A stretch of DNA of 8,298 nt. Origin: Actinobacteria bacterium 13_2_20CM_68_14 (lineage in GTDB: Bacteria; Actinomycetota; Thermoleophilia; Gaiellales; Gaiellaceae). Where the stretch lies: NCBI GenBank assembly GCA_001914705.1, contig MNDB01000060.1, forward strand, positions 1 through 8,298, read 5' to 3'. The notes under the pieces were generated by a model, which made no database searches, was not told the DNA's origin, and saw only the letters and a program-made list of their open reading frames with translations. Numbering within the stretch: position 1 is the stretch's first letter; every line of letters begins with the position of its first letter. A program made the translations under genes and the position numbers. This document shows positions 1-5,631 of this stretch, piece after piece.

Positions 1-444
1 CGGCTCGTCCTGAAGGCGCTCGAACCACATCTGCGCGTGCATGCGGTGGTAGGCCTCCTCGCGGTCGATCTTCGCTGCCAGCCCCGCGATCTCCGCGTCG
101 TCCGAGTGCCTGAGCGCCGCGATTCGCTCTTCGTCAGCCCTCTCGTAGAGATGGTGTCGCGCAATCGTCGCCGCCCAGTCCGGCACGAGCCGCAGCTCGA
201 CGAGCCGCGAGCACCGGTACTCCTCGGGCCGCCGGTCGAAGGCAAGCTCGTCCGCGGTCGTGCCGAGCTCGCGCGCGGCGAGCTCGTACCAGGCGCGCGC
301 GTGCCCGATCTCGTTCTGGGCGATCGACGAGAAGGCGACGTCCTCCTCGAGCAGCGGCGCGATCCCGGTCCACTCCGAGTTCCGCCAGCCGAGGATCAGC
401 TCGTCGTCGGCGATTTCTAGGAATTTCTGAACCTGATCTGCCAT
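1..444 (-). CDS. paaC: Phenylacetyl-CoA epoxidase subunit PaaC (3' end beyond window)
   Basis: Only the first 148 codons are present; the family is about 250 residues, so roughly 100 are missing off the left edge. PaaC is the structural partner of catalytic PaaA in the ring-1,2-epoxidase that turns phenylacetyl-CoA into its ring epoxide in the cytoplasm. The visible protein is an all-helical ferritin-like fold. It opens with MADQVQKFLEIADDELILGW and carries two ExxH signatures, EIGH (45-48) and EEAYH (129-133), in the places where di-iron ligands sit in the superfamily. Classical PaaC is regarded as non-catalytic, so these may be remnants. The ATG at 444 is the first possible start, because a TAG lies in frame two codons upstream. 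The only Shine-Dalgarno-like bases (TAGGAC) end right at the ATG, which is too close for a normal site. Translation probably relies on coupling to paaB, whose stop codon lies 22 bases upstream. Third gene of paaABC. Confidence 0.93.
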   Translation of the reverse strand, partial: MADQVQKFLEIADDELILGWRNSEWTGIAPLLEEDVAFSSIAQNEIGHARAWYELAARELGTTADELAFDRRPEEYRCSRLVELRLVPDWAATIARHHLYERADEERIAALRHSDDAEIAGLAAKIDREEAYHRMHAQMWFERLQDEP

Positions 445-460
445 GTCCTACGAGCGAAGC

Positions 461-501
461 GAAGTCCTAACCAGCACCCGCGGAAAGTCCGTTAGGACTT
501 C
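461..501 (-). repeat. Three-arm inverted repeat at the paaB/paaC junction
   Basis: GAAGTCCTAAC (461-471) is the exact reverse complement of GTTAGGACTTC (491-501), giving an 11-bp perfect stem around a 19-base loop. AAGTCC (485-490) also pairs with GGACTT (495-500) as a 6-bp stem with a 4-base loop. The two hairpins share an arm and exclude each other. In the minus-strand mRNA the repeat covers the last codons and stop of paaB. The first arm could also pair, through GUCCUA, with the UAGGAC just before the paaC ATG (445-450). It could be a translational or RNA-processing control element for paaC, or an inserted small palindromic repeat. It has no U-tract, so it is not a classic terminator. Confidence 0.7.
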
Positions 502-766
502 TCGCGGCTAGTTCACGTGCCTTCCCCAGCTTTTCCTTGAGCGGATAGCCGTCGACGCGGTGGTAGTTCTTCTGTAGCTCGTCCGCAAAGTCGTCGATCT
601 CGTGCACCGCCTCGCGCGGGACGACCCAGAGTGCGGTCGACTCGCCGCGTCGCCCGTACTGCTCGCGTGCGTACGCCTCGGCGAACTCCTCGTTCGGAGC
701 CTCGACCGAGCCCGCGTGCGCAAAGGCCTGGCCCTTGCGCTCCTGCCGGAAGACCTCGTAAATCAC
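467..766 (-). CDS. paaB: Phenylacetyl-CoA epoxidase subunit PaaB
   Basis: A 99-residue protein, close to the usual size (E. coli PaaB is about 95). PaaB is a small non-catalytic subunit that bridges PaaA-PaaC heterodimers and is needed for epoxidase activity. The family pattern is clear: IYEVFRQERKGQAFAHAGSV at the N-terminus, then EAPNEEFAEAYAREQYGRR (22-40), TALWVVPREAVHEI (44-57), and the QKNYHRVDGYPLK segment (65-77). The start is taken as the GTG at 766, because its last bases form a GTGA overlap with the paaA stop (763-765) and a GAGG motif lies 5 bases upstream within paaA. An upstream reading to 1099 is only an open frame inside paaA. The last residues (about 89-99, SPNGLSAGAG) are encoded within an inverted repeat and look like a poorly conserved tail. 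Transcribed with paaA and paaC. Confidence 0.95.
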   Translation of the reverse strand: MIYEVFRQERKGQAFAHAGSVEAPNEEFAEAYAREQYGRRGESTALWVVPREAVHEIDDFADELQKNYHRVDGYPLKEKLGKARELAARSPNGLSAGAG

Positions 767-1662
767 GCCGCCTCGGCCAGCACCGCGCGTCGCACCCAGG
801 CGTTCTCCTCGCGAGTCGCCCGCCGCAGCTCCAGGCGCTCGGCGGTCTTCGGCCCGTGACCGGTGACGACGTGCTTGAGCTCGTCCCAGTCCGGCTCGGT
901 GTACTCCCAGACCCCGTCCTCCCGCTTGCGCAGCTTCGGATCGGGAACCGTCAGCCCCAGCTCCCAGATCTGCGGCACGTAGCCGTCGAGGAACTGCTGC
1001 CGCGCTTCCTCGTTGCCCTGCGACTTGATCCGCCAGACGTACATCGGATCGTCCTCGCGCGGAATCGGGTTGCCGTGGAACTGCATAAGCGGGCCCCACC
1101 AGCGGTCGAGCGCCTCCTGAACGAGCTCACGCTGTTCGTCGGTGCCGAGCATCATCGTCAGGATCACGTCGCGCCCATGGAGGATGTGGAACGACTCCTC
1201 CCAGCAGATCTTCTTCATGATCCGCGCATAGGGGGCGTAGGAGCATTTGAGCAGCGCCTTCTGGCTGATGATCGCGGCGGCGTCGACCAGCCACGCGATC
1301 ACGCCGACGTCGCCCCAGGTCTTGGTCGGGTAGTGGAAGACGTTGTGGAACTTGGACTTGCCGGAGATCAGGTCGTCGAGACACTGCTCGCGCGGCTTGC
1401 CGAGGTCCTCAACGACGCGGTAGATCAGCTGCGAGTGACCGACCTCGTCCTGCACCTTCGCCGTCAGCGCCAGCTTGCGCTGCAGCGTCGGAGCGCGAAG
1501 GATCCACTCGCGCTCGGGCAGGACGCCCATCAGCTCCGAGTTGCCGTGCATCTCGATGAACTTGATCAGCTTGGCCCGGTAGTCGTCCGGCAGCCAGTCG
1601 TCGGTCTCGACCTGTCCGCCGGACTGCACGTAGTCGAGGAATTCCTGCTCACGCGGCGTCAT
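763..1662 (-). CDS. paaA: Phenylacetyl-CoA epoxidase catalytic subunit PaaA
   Basis: A 299-residue di-iron oxygenase subunit (E. coli PaaA is about 309). It catalyses O2-dependent epoxidation of the aromatic ring of phenylacetyl-CoA, the committed step of the aerobic hybrid Paa pathway, with electrons from a PaaE-type reductase not in this window. The ferritin-like four-helix bundle shows its ligand pattern: E43 (NSELMG), ExxH in QDEVGHSQ (E73, H76), D127 (WLVDAA) and ExxH in CWEESFHILHGRD (E156, H159). K69, just before the first ExxH, is the probable conserved active-site lysine. Near-invariant PaaA stretches such as FHNVFHYPTKTWGDVGVIAW and QFHGNPIPREDDPMYVWRIK leave little doubt. The start is the ATG at 1662, preceded by GGGAGG (1671-1676) at about 8 bases. 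An out-of-frame ATG at 1667 is too close to that site. First gene of the paa operon; its stop overlaps the paaB start. Confidence 0.97.
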   Translation of the reverse strand: MTPREQEFLDYVQSGGQVETDDWLPDDYRAKLIKFIEMHGNSELMGVLPEREWILRAPTLQRKLALTAKVQDEVGHSQLIYRVVEDLGKPREQCLDDLISGKSKFHNVFHYPTKTWGDVGVIAWLVDAAAIISQKALLKCSYAPYARIMKKICWEESFHILHGRDVILTMMLGTDEQRELVQEALDRWWGPLMQFHGNPIPREDDPMYVWRIKSQGNEEARQQFLDGYVPQIWELGLTVPDPKLRKREDGVWEYTEPDWDELKHVVTGHGPKTAERLELRRATREENAWVRRAVLAEAA

Positions 1663-1677
1663 CTCATGACCTCCCAA

Positions 1678-1693
1678 CCAAACGATCGTTAGG
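1678..1693. promoter_or_regulatory. PaaR-type operator in the divergent promoter
   Basis: CCAAACGATCGTTAGG is a 16-base palindrome with a single mismatched pair (third from each end) and a perfect AACGATCGTT core. Bases 1679-1692 fit CNAACGNNCGTTNG, the consensus I recall for the TetR-family phenylacetyl-CoA sensor PaaR of Thermus thermophilus. It lies between divergent paaA (ATG 15 bases away) and the dehydrogenase gene (ATG 11 bases away), so a bound repressor would block both promoters. A TetR gene is second in the rightward operon. The palindrome is seen directly; its assignment to PaaR is inference from consensus and context. Confidence 0.75.
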
Positions 1694-1698
1694 GTGCC

Positions 1699-1704
1699 AG
1701 TGTA
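1699..1704 (-). promoter_or_regulatory. Possible -10 element of the paa operon
   Basis: On the minus strand these bases read TACACT, matching the TAnnnT pattern of a housekeeping -10. A start about 7 bases downstream (near 1692) would fall in the operator and give a leader of about 30 bases containing the paaA ribosome site. No good -35 hexamer is visible at 16-18 bases. For the opposite direction, TAGGGT (1690-1695) is an equally weak -10 candidate that would give a nearly leaderless transcript for the dehydrogenase gene. Confidence 0.3.
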
Positions 1705-2496
1705 ATGGCTGCAGCCACGGTTGGCCTCCTGCATCCCGGCGAGATGGGATCCGCGGTCGGGAGTGTCCTGCGCGGCCGGGGTCATCGAGTTGTCTGGGCC
1801 TCGGAGGGGCGCAGCACCGAGACCCGGAAGCGCGCCGAGGAGGCGGGGCTCGAGGATGCCGGCTTGGTCGAGGAGCTCGTTCGCCGAAGCGATGTGATCC
1901 TCTCCGTTTGCCCGCCGTCTGCGGCGCTCGAGGTTGCCGGTGCGGTCGCGGGTTTCGGAGGGGTCTTCGTCGACGCGAACGCGATCGCTCCAGGTACCGC
2001 GCGGGAGGTAGAGACCGTCATCGCTGCCGGCGGCGGGGATTGCGTCGACGGCGGGATCGTCGGCGCGCCGCCGCGTGCCGCCGGGACCACCCGGCTCTAC
2101 CTCTCCGGCCCGGAGGCCGAGTCGATCGCCGGTCTGTTCGCAGGGTCCGTCGTCGACGCCCGAGTCTTGTCGGGCGACATTGGGACGGCGTCCGCACTGA
2201 AGATGACCTACGCAGCCTGGACAAAGGGAACGGCCGCACTTCTGCTCGCGATCGGAGAGCTCGCACGCGCCGAGGGTGTCGAGCCGCCGCTGCACGAGGA
2301 GTGGCGGATCTCGCTACCCGACCTGCCCGAGCGGTCGCAGCGGGCCGCCCGGTCCGCGCAGGCCAAGGGTTGGCGATGGGTCGGGGAGATGGAGGAGATC
2401 GCCTCGACCTTCGCCGCTGCCGGGCTCCCCGACGGCTTCCACCGCGCCGCCGCCGAGGTGTTTCGAACCCTTTCCCCCGGCGGCCAGGCGAGATGA
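1705..2496 (+). CDS. NAD(P)-dependent dehydrogenase, 6PGDH/HIBADH type with DUF1932-like C-terminus
   Basis: A 263-residue cytoplasmic oxidoreductase of the beta-hydroxyacid dehydrogenase superfamily. Residues 4-160 form the Rossmann domain with the glycine-rich dinucleotide loop GLLHPGEMG (7-15). DANAIAPGT (90-98) sits where the substrate-binding signature lies, and DGGIVGAPPR (115-124) follows. The C-terminal helical part (about 160-260) has K166 in ALKMTYAAWTKG at the position of the catalytic lysine, and resembles the DUF1932 domain. The family oxidises beta-hydroxy acids, but the substrate here is unknown. It is not the PaaH-type 3-hydroxyacyl-CoA dehydrogenase of the canonical Paa pathway. 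It is divergent from paaA across a 42-base gap with a shared operator, and its stop overlaps the downstream TetR gene start (ATGA), so it is probably co-regulated with phenylacetate catabolism. No strong Shine-Dalgarno precedes ATG 1705; AGGG (1691-1694) is about 10 bases away. Confidence 0.85.
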   Translation: MAAATVGLLHPGEMGSAVGSVLRGRGHRVVWASEGRSTETRKRAEEAGLEDAGLVEELVRRSDVILSVCPPSAALEVAGAVAGFGGVFVDANAIAPGTAREVETVIAAGGGDCVDGGIVGAPPRAAGTTRLYLSGPEAESIAGLFAGSVVDARVLSGDIGTASALKMTYAAWTKGTAALLLAIGELARAEGVEPPLHEEWRISLPDLPERSQRAARSAQAKGWRWVGEMEEIASTFAAAGLPDGFHRAAAEVFRTLSPGGQAR

Positions 2497-3068
2497 GCAC
2501 GCGCCGCTCCGAGCTGACGCGCCAGGCGGCACGGCTCTTCGCCGCGAAGGGCTACCACGGCACCTCGATCGGCGATCTCGCCGAGGCGATGGGGGTCCAG
2601 AAAGGCTCCCTCTACGCGCACATCAACTCGAAGCAGGACCTGCTCTACGAGACGATGGCCGAAGGCGCTCGCGCCTTCCACGCCGGGCTCGACGCGATCC
2701 CGGAAGAGGCGCCGGCGACGGAGAAGATCCGGCTGGCTCTTCGTTCGCACCTGCAGGTCGTCGCCGACCAGCTGGACGTCGCGACGGTCTTCGTCCAGGA
2801 GTGGCGCTACCTCGAGGGCGAGCGCCGCGAGGAGATCGTCGCCGAACGGCGACGGTATGAAGAGCGGATCCGGGCGCTCTTCCGCGAGGGACGAGATCTC
2901 GGCGAGCTGCGCACCGATCTCGACGACGCGACCGCTGCGCTACTCGTTCTCTCGGCTGTCAACTGGGCCTACACCTGGCTCCAGCCCGGGCGCGACACGG
3001 ACGAGCTGGCCGACCGCTTCTACTCGCTACTGATCGATGGGATGCGAGGCTACGCGACGCCCTCGTGA
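2493..3068 (+). CDS. TetR-family repressor, candidate PaaR
   Basis: A 191-residue regulator of normal TetR length. The N-terminal DNA-binding domain (about 6-55) is classic: LTRQAARLFAAKGYHGTSIG followed by DLAEAMGVQKGSLYAHINSK, where the recognition helix is around GVQKGSLYAHI (34-44), then QDLLYETM. The C-terminal ligand domain (about 70-185) ends in SAVNWAYTWLQPGRDTDELA followed by DRFYSLLIDGMRG, a pattern shared with TetR repressors of acyl-CoA catabolism such as PaaR and KstR2. The start is the ATG at 2493, overlapping the dehydrogenase stop by four bases, so the two are translationally coupled. The operon is divergent from paaABC and the shared promoter carries a palindrome fitting the PaaR consensus. 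I infer autoregulated repression relieved by phenylacetyl-CoA. An alternative is that it controls the downstream secreted-protein gene through the palindrome at 3101-3120. The family call is firm; the ligand is inferred. Confidence 0.9.
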   Translation: MSTRRSELTRQAARLFAAKGYHGTSIGDLAEAMGVQKGSLYAHINSKQDLLYETMAEGARAFHAGLDAIPEEAPATEKIRLALRSHLQVVADQLDVATVFVQEWRYLEGERREEIVAERRRYEERIRALFREGRDLGELRTDLDDATAALLVLSAVNWAYTWLQPGRDTDELADRFYSLLIDGMRGYATPS

Positions 3069-3073
3069 GCTTT

Positions 3074-3091
3074 GTGTAGTTTTTTCTACAC
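3074..3091. repeat. Inverted repeat GTGTAG-T6-CTACAC
   Basis: Six-base perfect arms, GTGTAG (3074-3079) and CTACAC (3086-3091), flank exactly six T residues, starting 5 bases after the TetR stop codon. As RNA it is a weak hairpin with a U6 loop and no downstream U-tract on either strand, so it is a poor intrinsic terminator. As DNA it is an 18-base operator-like dyad. It is the first of three inverted repeats in the 178-base gap between genes. Confidence 0.5.
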
Positions 3092-3100
3092 CAAACATTC

Positions 3101-3120
3101 CTGACTGATTTGTCAGTCAG
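3101..3120. promoter_or_regulatory. Operator-like palindrome CTGACTGA-N4-TCAGTCAG
   Basis: Perfect 8-base arms (3101-3108 and 3113-3120) flank TTTG. The length, symmetry and TGACTGA/TCAGTCA half-sites are typical of TetR-family operators. It sits 33 bases after the TetR stop and 126 bases before the start of the secreted-protein gene. No U-tract follows on either strand, so a protein-binding site is more likely than a terminator. It differs from the AACGNNCGTT palindrome upstream of paaA, so it is probably read by a different regulator. Confidence 0.55.
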
Positions 3121-3121
3121 C

Positions 3122-3153
3122 TTTCGAGCCAGAAGGCGATTTGTGGTTCGAAA
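3122..3153. repeat. Inverted repeat, 10-base arms around a 12-base loop
   Basis: TTTCGAGCCA (3122-3131) pairs with TGGTTCGAAA (3144-3153), with one G:T wobble, around a 12-base loop. It begins one base after the preceding palindrome. It lies in the AT-richer part of the gap (about 3085-3180), where the promoter of the secreted-protein gene is expected. TAAGGT (3171-3176) could be a -10 element with TTCGAA (3147-3152) 18 bases upstream, but both are weak matches. Confidence 0.5.
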
Positions 3154-3234
3154 ATGTAGAAGGTTGGATTTAAGGTAAATCGGGGTATGTTCCCGGCCGA
3201 TTTCCGTGCGCGCCGGGCGCGCGGGACTGACGCC

Positions 3235-3241
3235 GGGGAGG
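3235..3241 (+). promoter_or_regulatory. Ribosome binding site GGGGAGG that decides the downstream start
   Basis: GGGGAGG is a strong Shine-Dalgarno match ending 5 bases before the GTG at 3247. It selects that GTG over an in-frame ATG at 3187, which has no comparable site and would place 20 charged residues before the signal peptide. Confidence 0.8.
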
Positions 3242-3246
3242 ACCCA

Positions 3247-5604
3247 GTGAGCTTTCGCGCAGGTCGAATCATCGCCGCCCTAGCGGTGGCCGGTTTCATG
3301 ATCACGATGTTTGCCGGCTCCGCGAGCGCGGTCGCAAGCGGAACCTTCTCGGGGACGATCAGCCCCACGAGCTGCGGGCCGATGCAGGACGTGCCCGTTG
3401 TCCAAGGAGACACCACGATCGATGGGGTTGCGGCCGAGTACGTGTCCGCGAACGACATCAAGCTCGAGCTCTACAGCCCAACCGGTCGCCTGCTCGTCGA
3501 CGGCGACACGCTCACGAGCCCCGAGTCGGTGCACTACGCGCCCGAGAGCCTCCCGACCGGGACCTACCACCTGCAAGTGTGTCCGTTCCCGGGCGGTGTC
3601 GTCACGACGCCGTACGACTACACGGGCGCCTACTCGGTCACGAACGGGCCGCCTGTCGACATCCCCGGCTCCGACCTCGGCAGCGAGGTCGGCCCGCCGA
3701 CGATCACCCGGACGACCGGCAAGCTTCGCTTCAGCCCGGCGACGGTCGTCGACGCCCAGCGCACGGAGGGCGAGCCGCTCGACTTCTTCGACAAGAGCGG
3801 CAACCTCTGGGAGTCGGGCCCCTGGGGGACGACGACGCAGAACTCCTTCATCCACCGCTCGACCGACGGCGGGCTCGAGTTCCACGTCGACAGCCCGAAC
3901 GGGCTGCGGCCCGACCCGGGCCCCGGCGGCGGCGACACGGATGTCGTCACGGACGACCAGGGGAACGTGTACTTCGTCGACCTCGAGGCGCTCGTGAACC
4001 TCGGCACGTCGGTCTCGAACGACAACGGCAACAACTGGCGCAAGAACCCGGCCGCGGTCGAGAACACGGCCGTCGACCGGCAGTGGTACGCGATCGACAA
4101 CGGCACGACTACGTCGGCCGCCGACAACACGGTCTTCCTCGCCTACCACGCGACCCAGGTCGGAACGTACATCTACTCGAGTCCCGGCTCGACCGGGCCA
4201 ACCGATCCCGTCGGCGGGCTCGTCTGGCAGAACGCGTCCGCGAACGCACCCCTCCCGCTGGCCCACGACGCCACCTGCGCGCAGCTTCGGTTCGACCCGG
4301 TCAAGCGCAATCTGTACTACGCCTGCAACGAGGGTAACCACGTCCGTGTCACGATCGGACACGTTGCCCCCGGCCAGCGGACGGGGATCAAGTTCCACAA
4401 CGTCACGGTGCCGGTCTCGCCGGGCGGCGGCGGTCCCGGCCACCTCTTCCCGGCGCTCGCGGTCGATAAGGGCGGCAACGTCTACGCAGCCTGGATCGAC
4501 ACGAACGACAACAACGTCTACTACTCGTCCTCGACCGATCAGGGCGCGACCTGGACGTCGCCGGTGCAGGTGAACTCGTCGCCTTCGGTCACGAACGAGT
4601 TCATCTGGGCTCAGGGCGGCGCCGCAGGCACGGTGGCGCTCTCCTGGTACGGAACCGACGCTGCCGGCCAGCCCGACGGCTTCCCGAACTGGGCCGACGA
4701 TCCGGTGGGGGCGACTGCGGTCAAGTGGTGGGGCTATGTCGGCGTGATCAGCAAGGCAACCACCGCCTACGCGACCATCGCCCAGCAGCGCTTCACGGAG
4801 AAGCCGATGCACTACGGCCAGATCTGCAACCAGGGGATCGGCTGCACAGTCTCTGGCGGTGACCGCCAGATGGCCGACTACTTCGGGTTCAACATCGACA
4901 AGACCGGCTCGATCCGGCTCGTCTACAACGACACAACGAACCAGCACGACGGCGCGGGCTTGTTCGAAGTCCGGCAGGAGGGCGGCAAGACGATTCTCGG
5001 GGGCGACGCCAAGGGCCTTACGGTCAAGGATCCGGCCACCGATCCGACGGGCGACGCCCAGTGGCCGCATTACTCGCCGACCGGGGCGGGAGCGAACCAG
5101 CCGCAGTTCGACTTCACGGGCCTCCAGGTCGGTCAGCCGAACGCCGGCACGCTGCGGGTGCGGATGTCCCTCGCGAGCCTGACGTCGCTCCAGCCGCCGG
5201 CGGGCAAGACGAGCTCGCTCTGGCTGACGCGCTTCCAGGCGCTGTCCGTGGGCGATTCCGGCGAAGAGGCCTACCGGGTCTTCTATGTCGGCGCCGAGTC
5301 GACCGGCGGCCTGACGCCGTCGTTCTTCGCCGGCACGACGACCTGCACGAACACGACTCCGAAGAACTGCAAGGTGCTCAACTACCCGGCGCAGCAACAG
5401 ATCACCGGGCACGTCTGCGGGAACACGCTCGTCGCGGATGTGCCGTTGTCGGGCTTCGGGAATCCGGTCAACGGCGCCCTGCTCTACAACGTCACGGCGG
5501 TCTCCGGTGGCCGCAACGCCGCCGAGGACCTCTACGCGGACGTCGATGCGACGCGATCGTTCGACTACGTTCTTGGCAGCAATCGCGGCGGCTCGAGCTG
5601 CTGA
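3247..5604 (+). CDS. Large secreted protein with Asp-box (sialidase-like) propeller
   Basis: A 785-residue exported protein of unknown substrate. Residues 1-28 form a Sec signal peptide: a basic start, a hydrophobic core (IIAALAVAGFMITMFAG) and a SASA|VA cleavage site. Residues about 32-131 look like a beta-sandwich (NDIKLELYSPTGRLLVDGDT and LPTGTYHLQV) similar to pre-peptidase C-terminal or P-domain modules. Residues about 160-600 contain three Asp-box motifs, SxDxGxxW/F: STDGGLEF (205-212), SNDNGNNW (257-264) and STDQGATW (429-436), plus strand repeats such as GNVYFVDLEAL and GNVYAAWIDTND. This suggests a BNR/sialidase-like beta-propeller. From about 619 there is a further beta-rich domain to the C-terminal Cys785. 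Ten cysteines in the mature part suggest disulfides. I cannot find the FRIP motif or arginine triad of true sialidases, so no enzymatic call is made. Single gene between the inverted-repeat region and a terminator. Confidence 0.85.
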   Translation: MSFRAGRIIAALAVAGFMITMFAGSASAVASGTFSGTISPTSCGPMQDVPVVQGDTTIDGVAAEYVSANDIKLELYSPTGRLLVDGDTLTSPESVHYAPESLPTGTYHLQVCPFPGGVVTTPYDYTGAYSVTNGPPVDIPGSDLGSEVGPPTITRTTGKLRFSPATVVDAQRTEGEPLDFFDKSGNLWESGPWGTTTQNSFIHRSTDGGLEFHVDSPNGLRPDPGPGGGDTDVVTDDQGNVYFVDLEALVNLGTSVSNDNGNNWRKNPAAVENTAVDRQWYAIDNGTTTSAADNTVFLAYHATQVGTYIYSSPGSTGPTDPVGGLVWQNASANAPLPLAHDATCAQLRFDPVKRNLYYACNEGNHVRVTIGHVAPGQRTGIKFHNVTVPVSPGGGGPGHLFPALAVDKGGNVYAAWIDTNDNNVYYSSSTDQGATWTSPVQVNSSPSVTNEFIWAQGGAAGTVALSWYGTDAAGQPDGFPNWADDPVGATAVKWWGYVGVISKATTAYATIAQQRFTEKPMHYGQICNQGIGCTVSGGDRQMADYFGFNIDKTGSIRLVYNDTTNQHDGAGLFEVRQEGGKTILGGDAKGLTVKDPATDPTGDAQWPHYSPTGAGANQPQFDFTGLQVGQPNAGTLRVRMSLASLTSLQPPAGKTSSLWLTRFQALSVGDSGEEAYRVFYVGAESTGGLTPSFFAGTTTCTNTTPKNCKVLNYPAQQQITGHVCGNTLVADVPLSGFGNPVNGALLYNVTAVSGGRNAAEDLYADVDATRSFDYVLGSNRGGSSC

Positions 5605-5612
5605 GCCAGCGT

Positions 5613-5630
5613 TCGTGATCTAGATCACGA
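5613..5630. promoter_or_regulatory. 18-base perfect palindrome resembling a CRP/FNR-family site
   Basis: TCGTGATCTAGATCACGA is its own reverse complement. The core GTGATCTAGATCAC matches the symmetric consensus of cAMP-receptor-protein sites (TGTGA-N6-TCACA) except for the outermost pair. It starts 8 bases after the secreted-protein stop and lies between two convergent gene ends, so it is not in an obvious promoter. It may instead be a second short terminator hairpin (6-bp stem, CTAG loop). The palindrome is certain; its function is not. Confidence 0.5.
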
Positions 5631-5631
5631 G

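Noticed and set aside
631..1692. A 353-codon plus-strand open frame across paaA and paaB
   Set aside because: Arginine-rich shadow of the paa genes; no recognisable domain.
1663..2295. N-terminal extension of PaaA to 510 residues
   Set aside because: The extra part is antisense to the dehydrogenase gene and has no PaaA similarity. The ATG at 1662 has a strong GGGAGG site and gives the family length.
1908..2492. N-terminal extension of the TetR protein to 386 residues
   Set aside because: The extension is an out-of-frame shadow of the dehydrogenase gene and extremely arginine-rich. TetR proteins begin where the ATG at 2493 places this one.
3069..3186. AT-rich stretch as a sign of horizontal transfer or an attachment site
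   Set aside because: The flanking genes share the same high-GC codon use and there is no integrase or direct repeat pair. An AT-richer promoter region explains it.
3208..3222. GC-only pseudo-palindrome GCGCGCC-G-GGCGCGC
   Set aside because: Low-complexity GC runs form such dyads by chance in this composition. It might fold in the leader of the secreted-protein gene, but nothing else supports it.
3187..3246. Start of the secreted protein at the ATG at 3187
   Set aside because: It would put 20 charged residues before the signal peptide and lacks a ribosome site, whereas the GTG at 3247 has GGGGAGG at 5 bases.
3280..5412. A 710-codon open frame on the minus strand opposite the secreted-protein gene
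   Set aside because: Its translation is Arg/Val/Asp-rich with no domain or motif, as expected from the antisense of GC-rich codons. The plus-strand frame has a signal peptide, Asp boxes and a good ribosome site.
3205..5604. Calling the secreted protein a sialidase
   Set aside because: Asp boxes occur in many propellers, and the FRIP motif and arginine triad needed for sialidase activity were not found.
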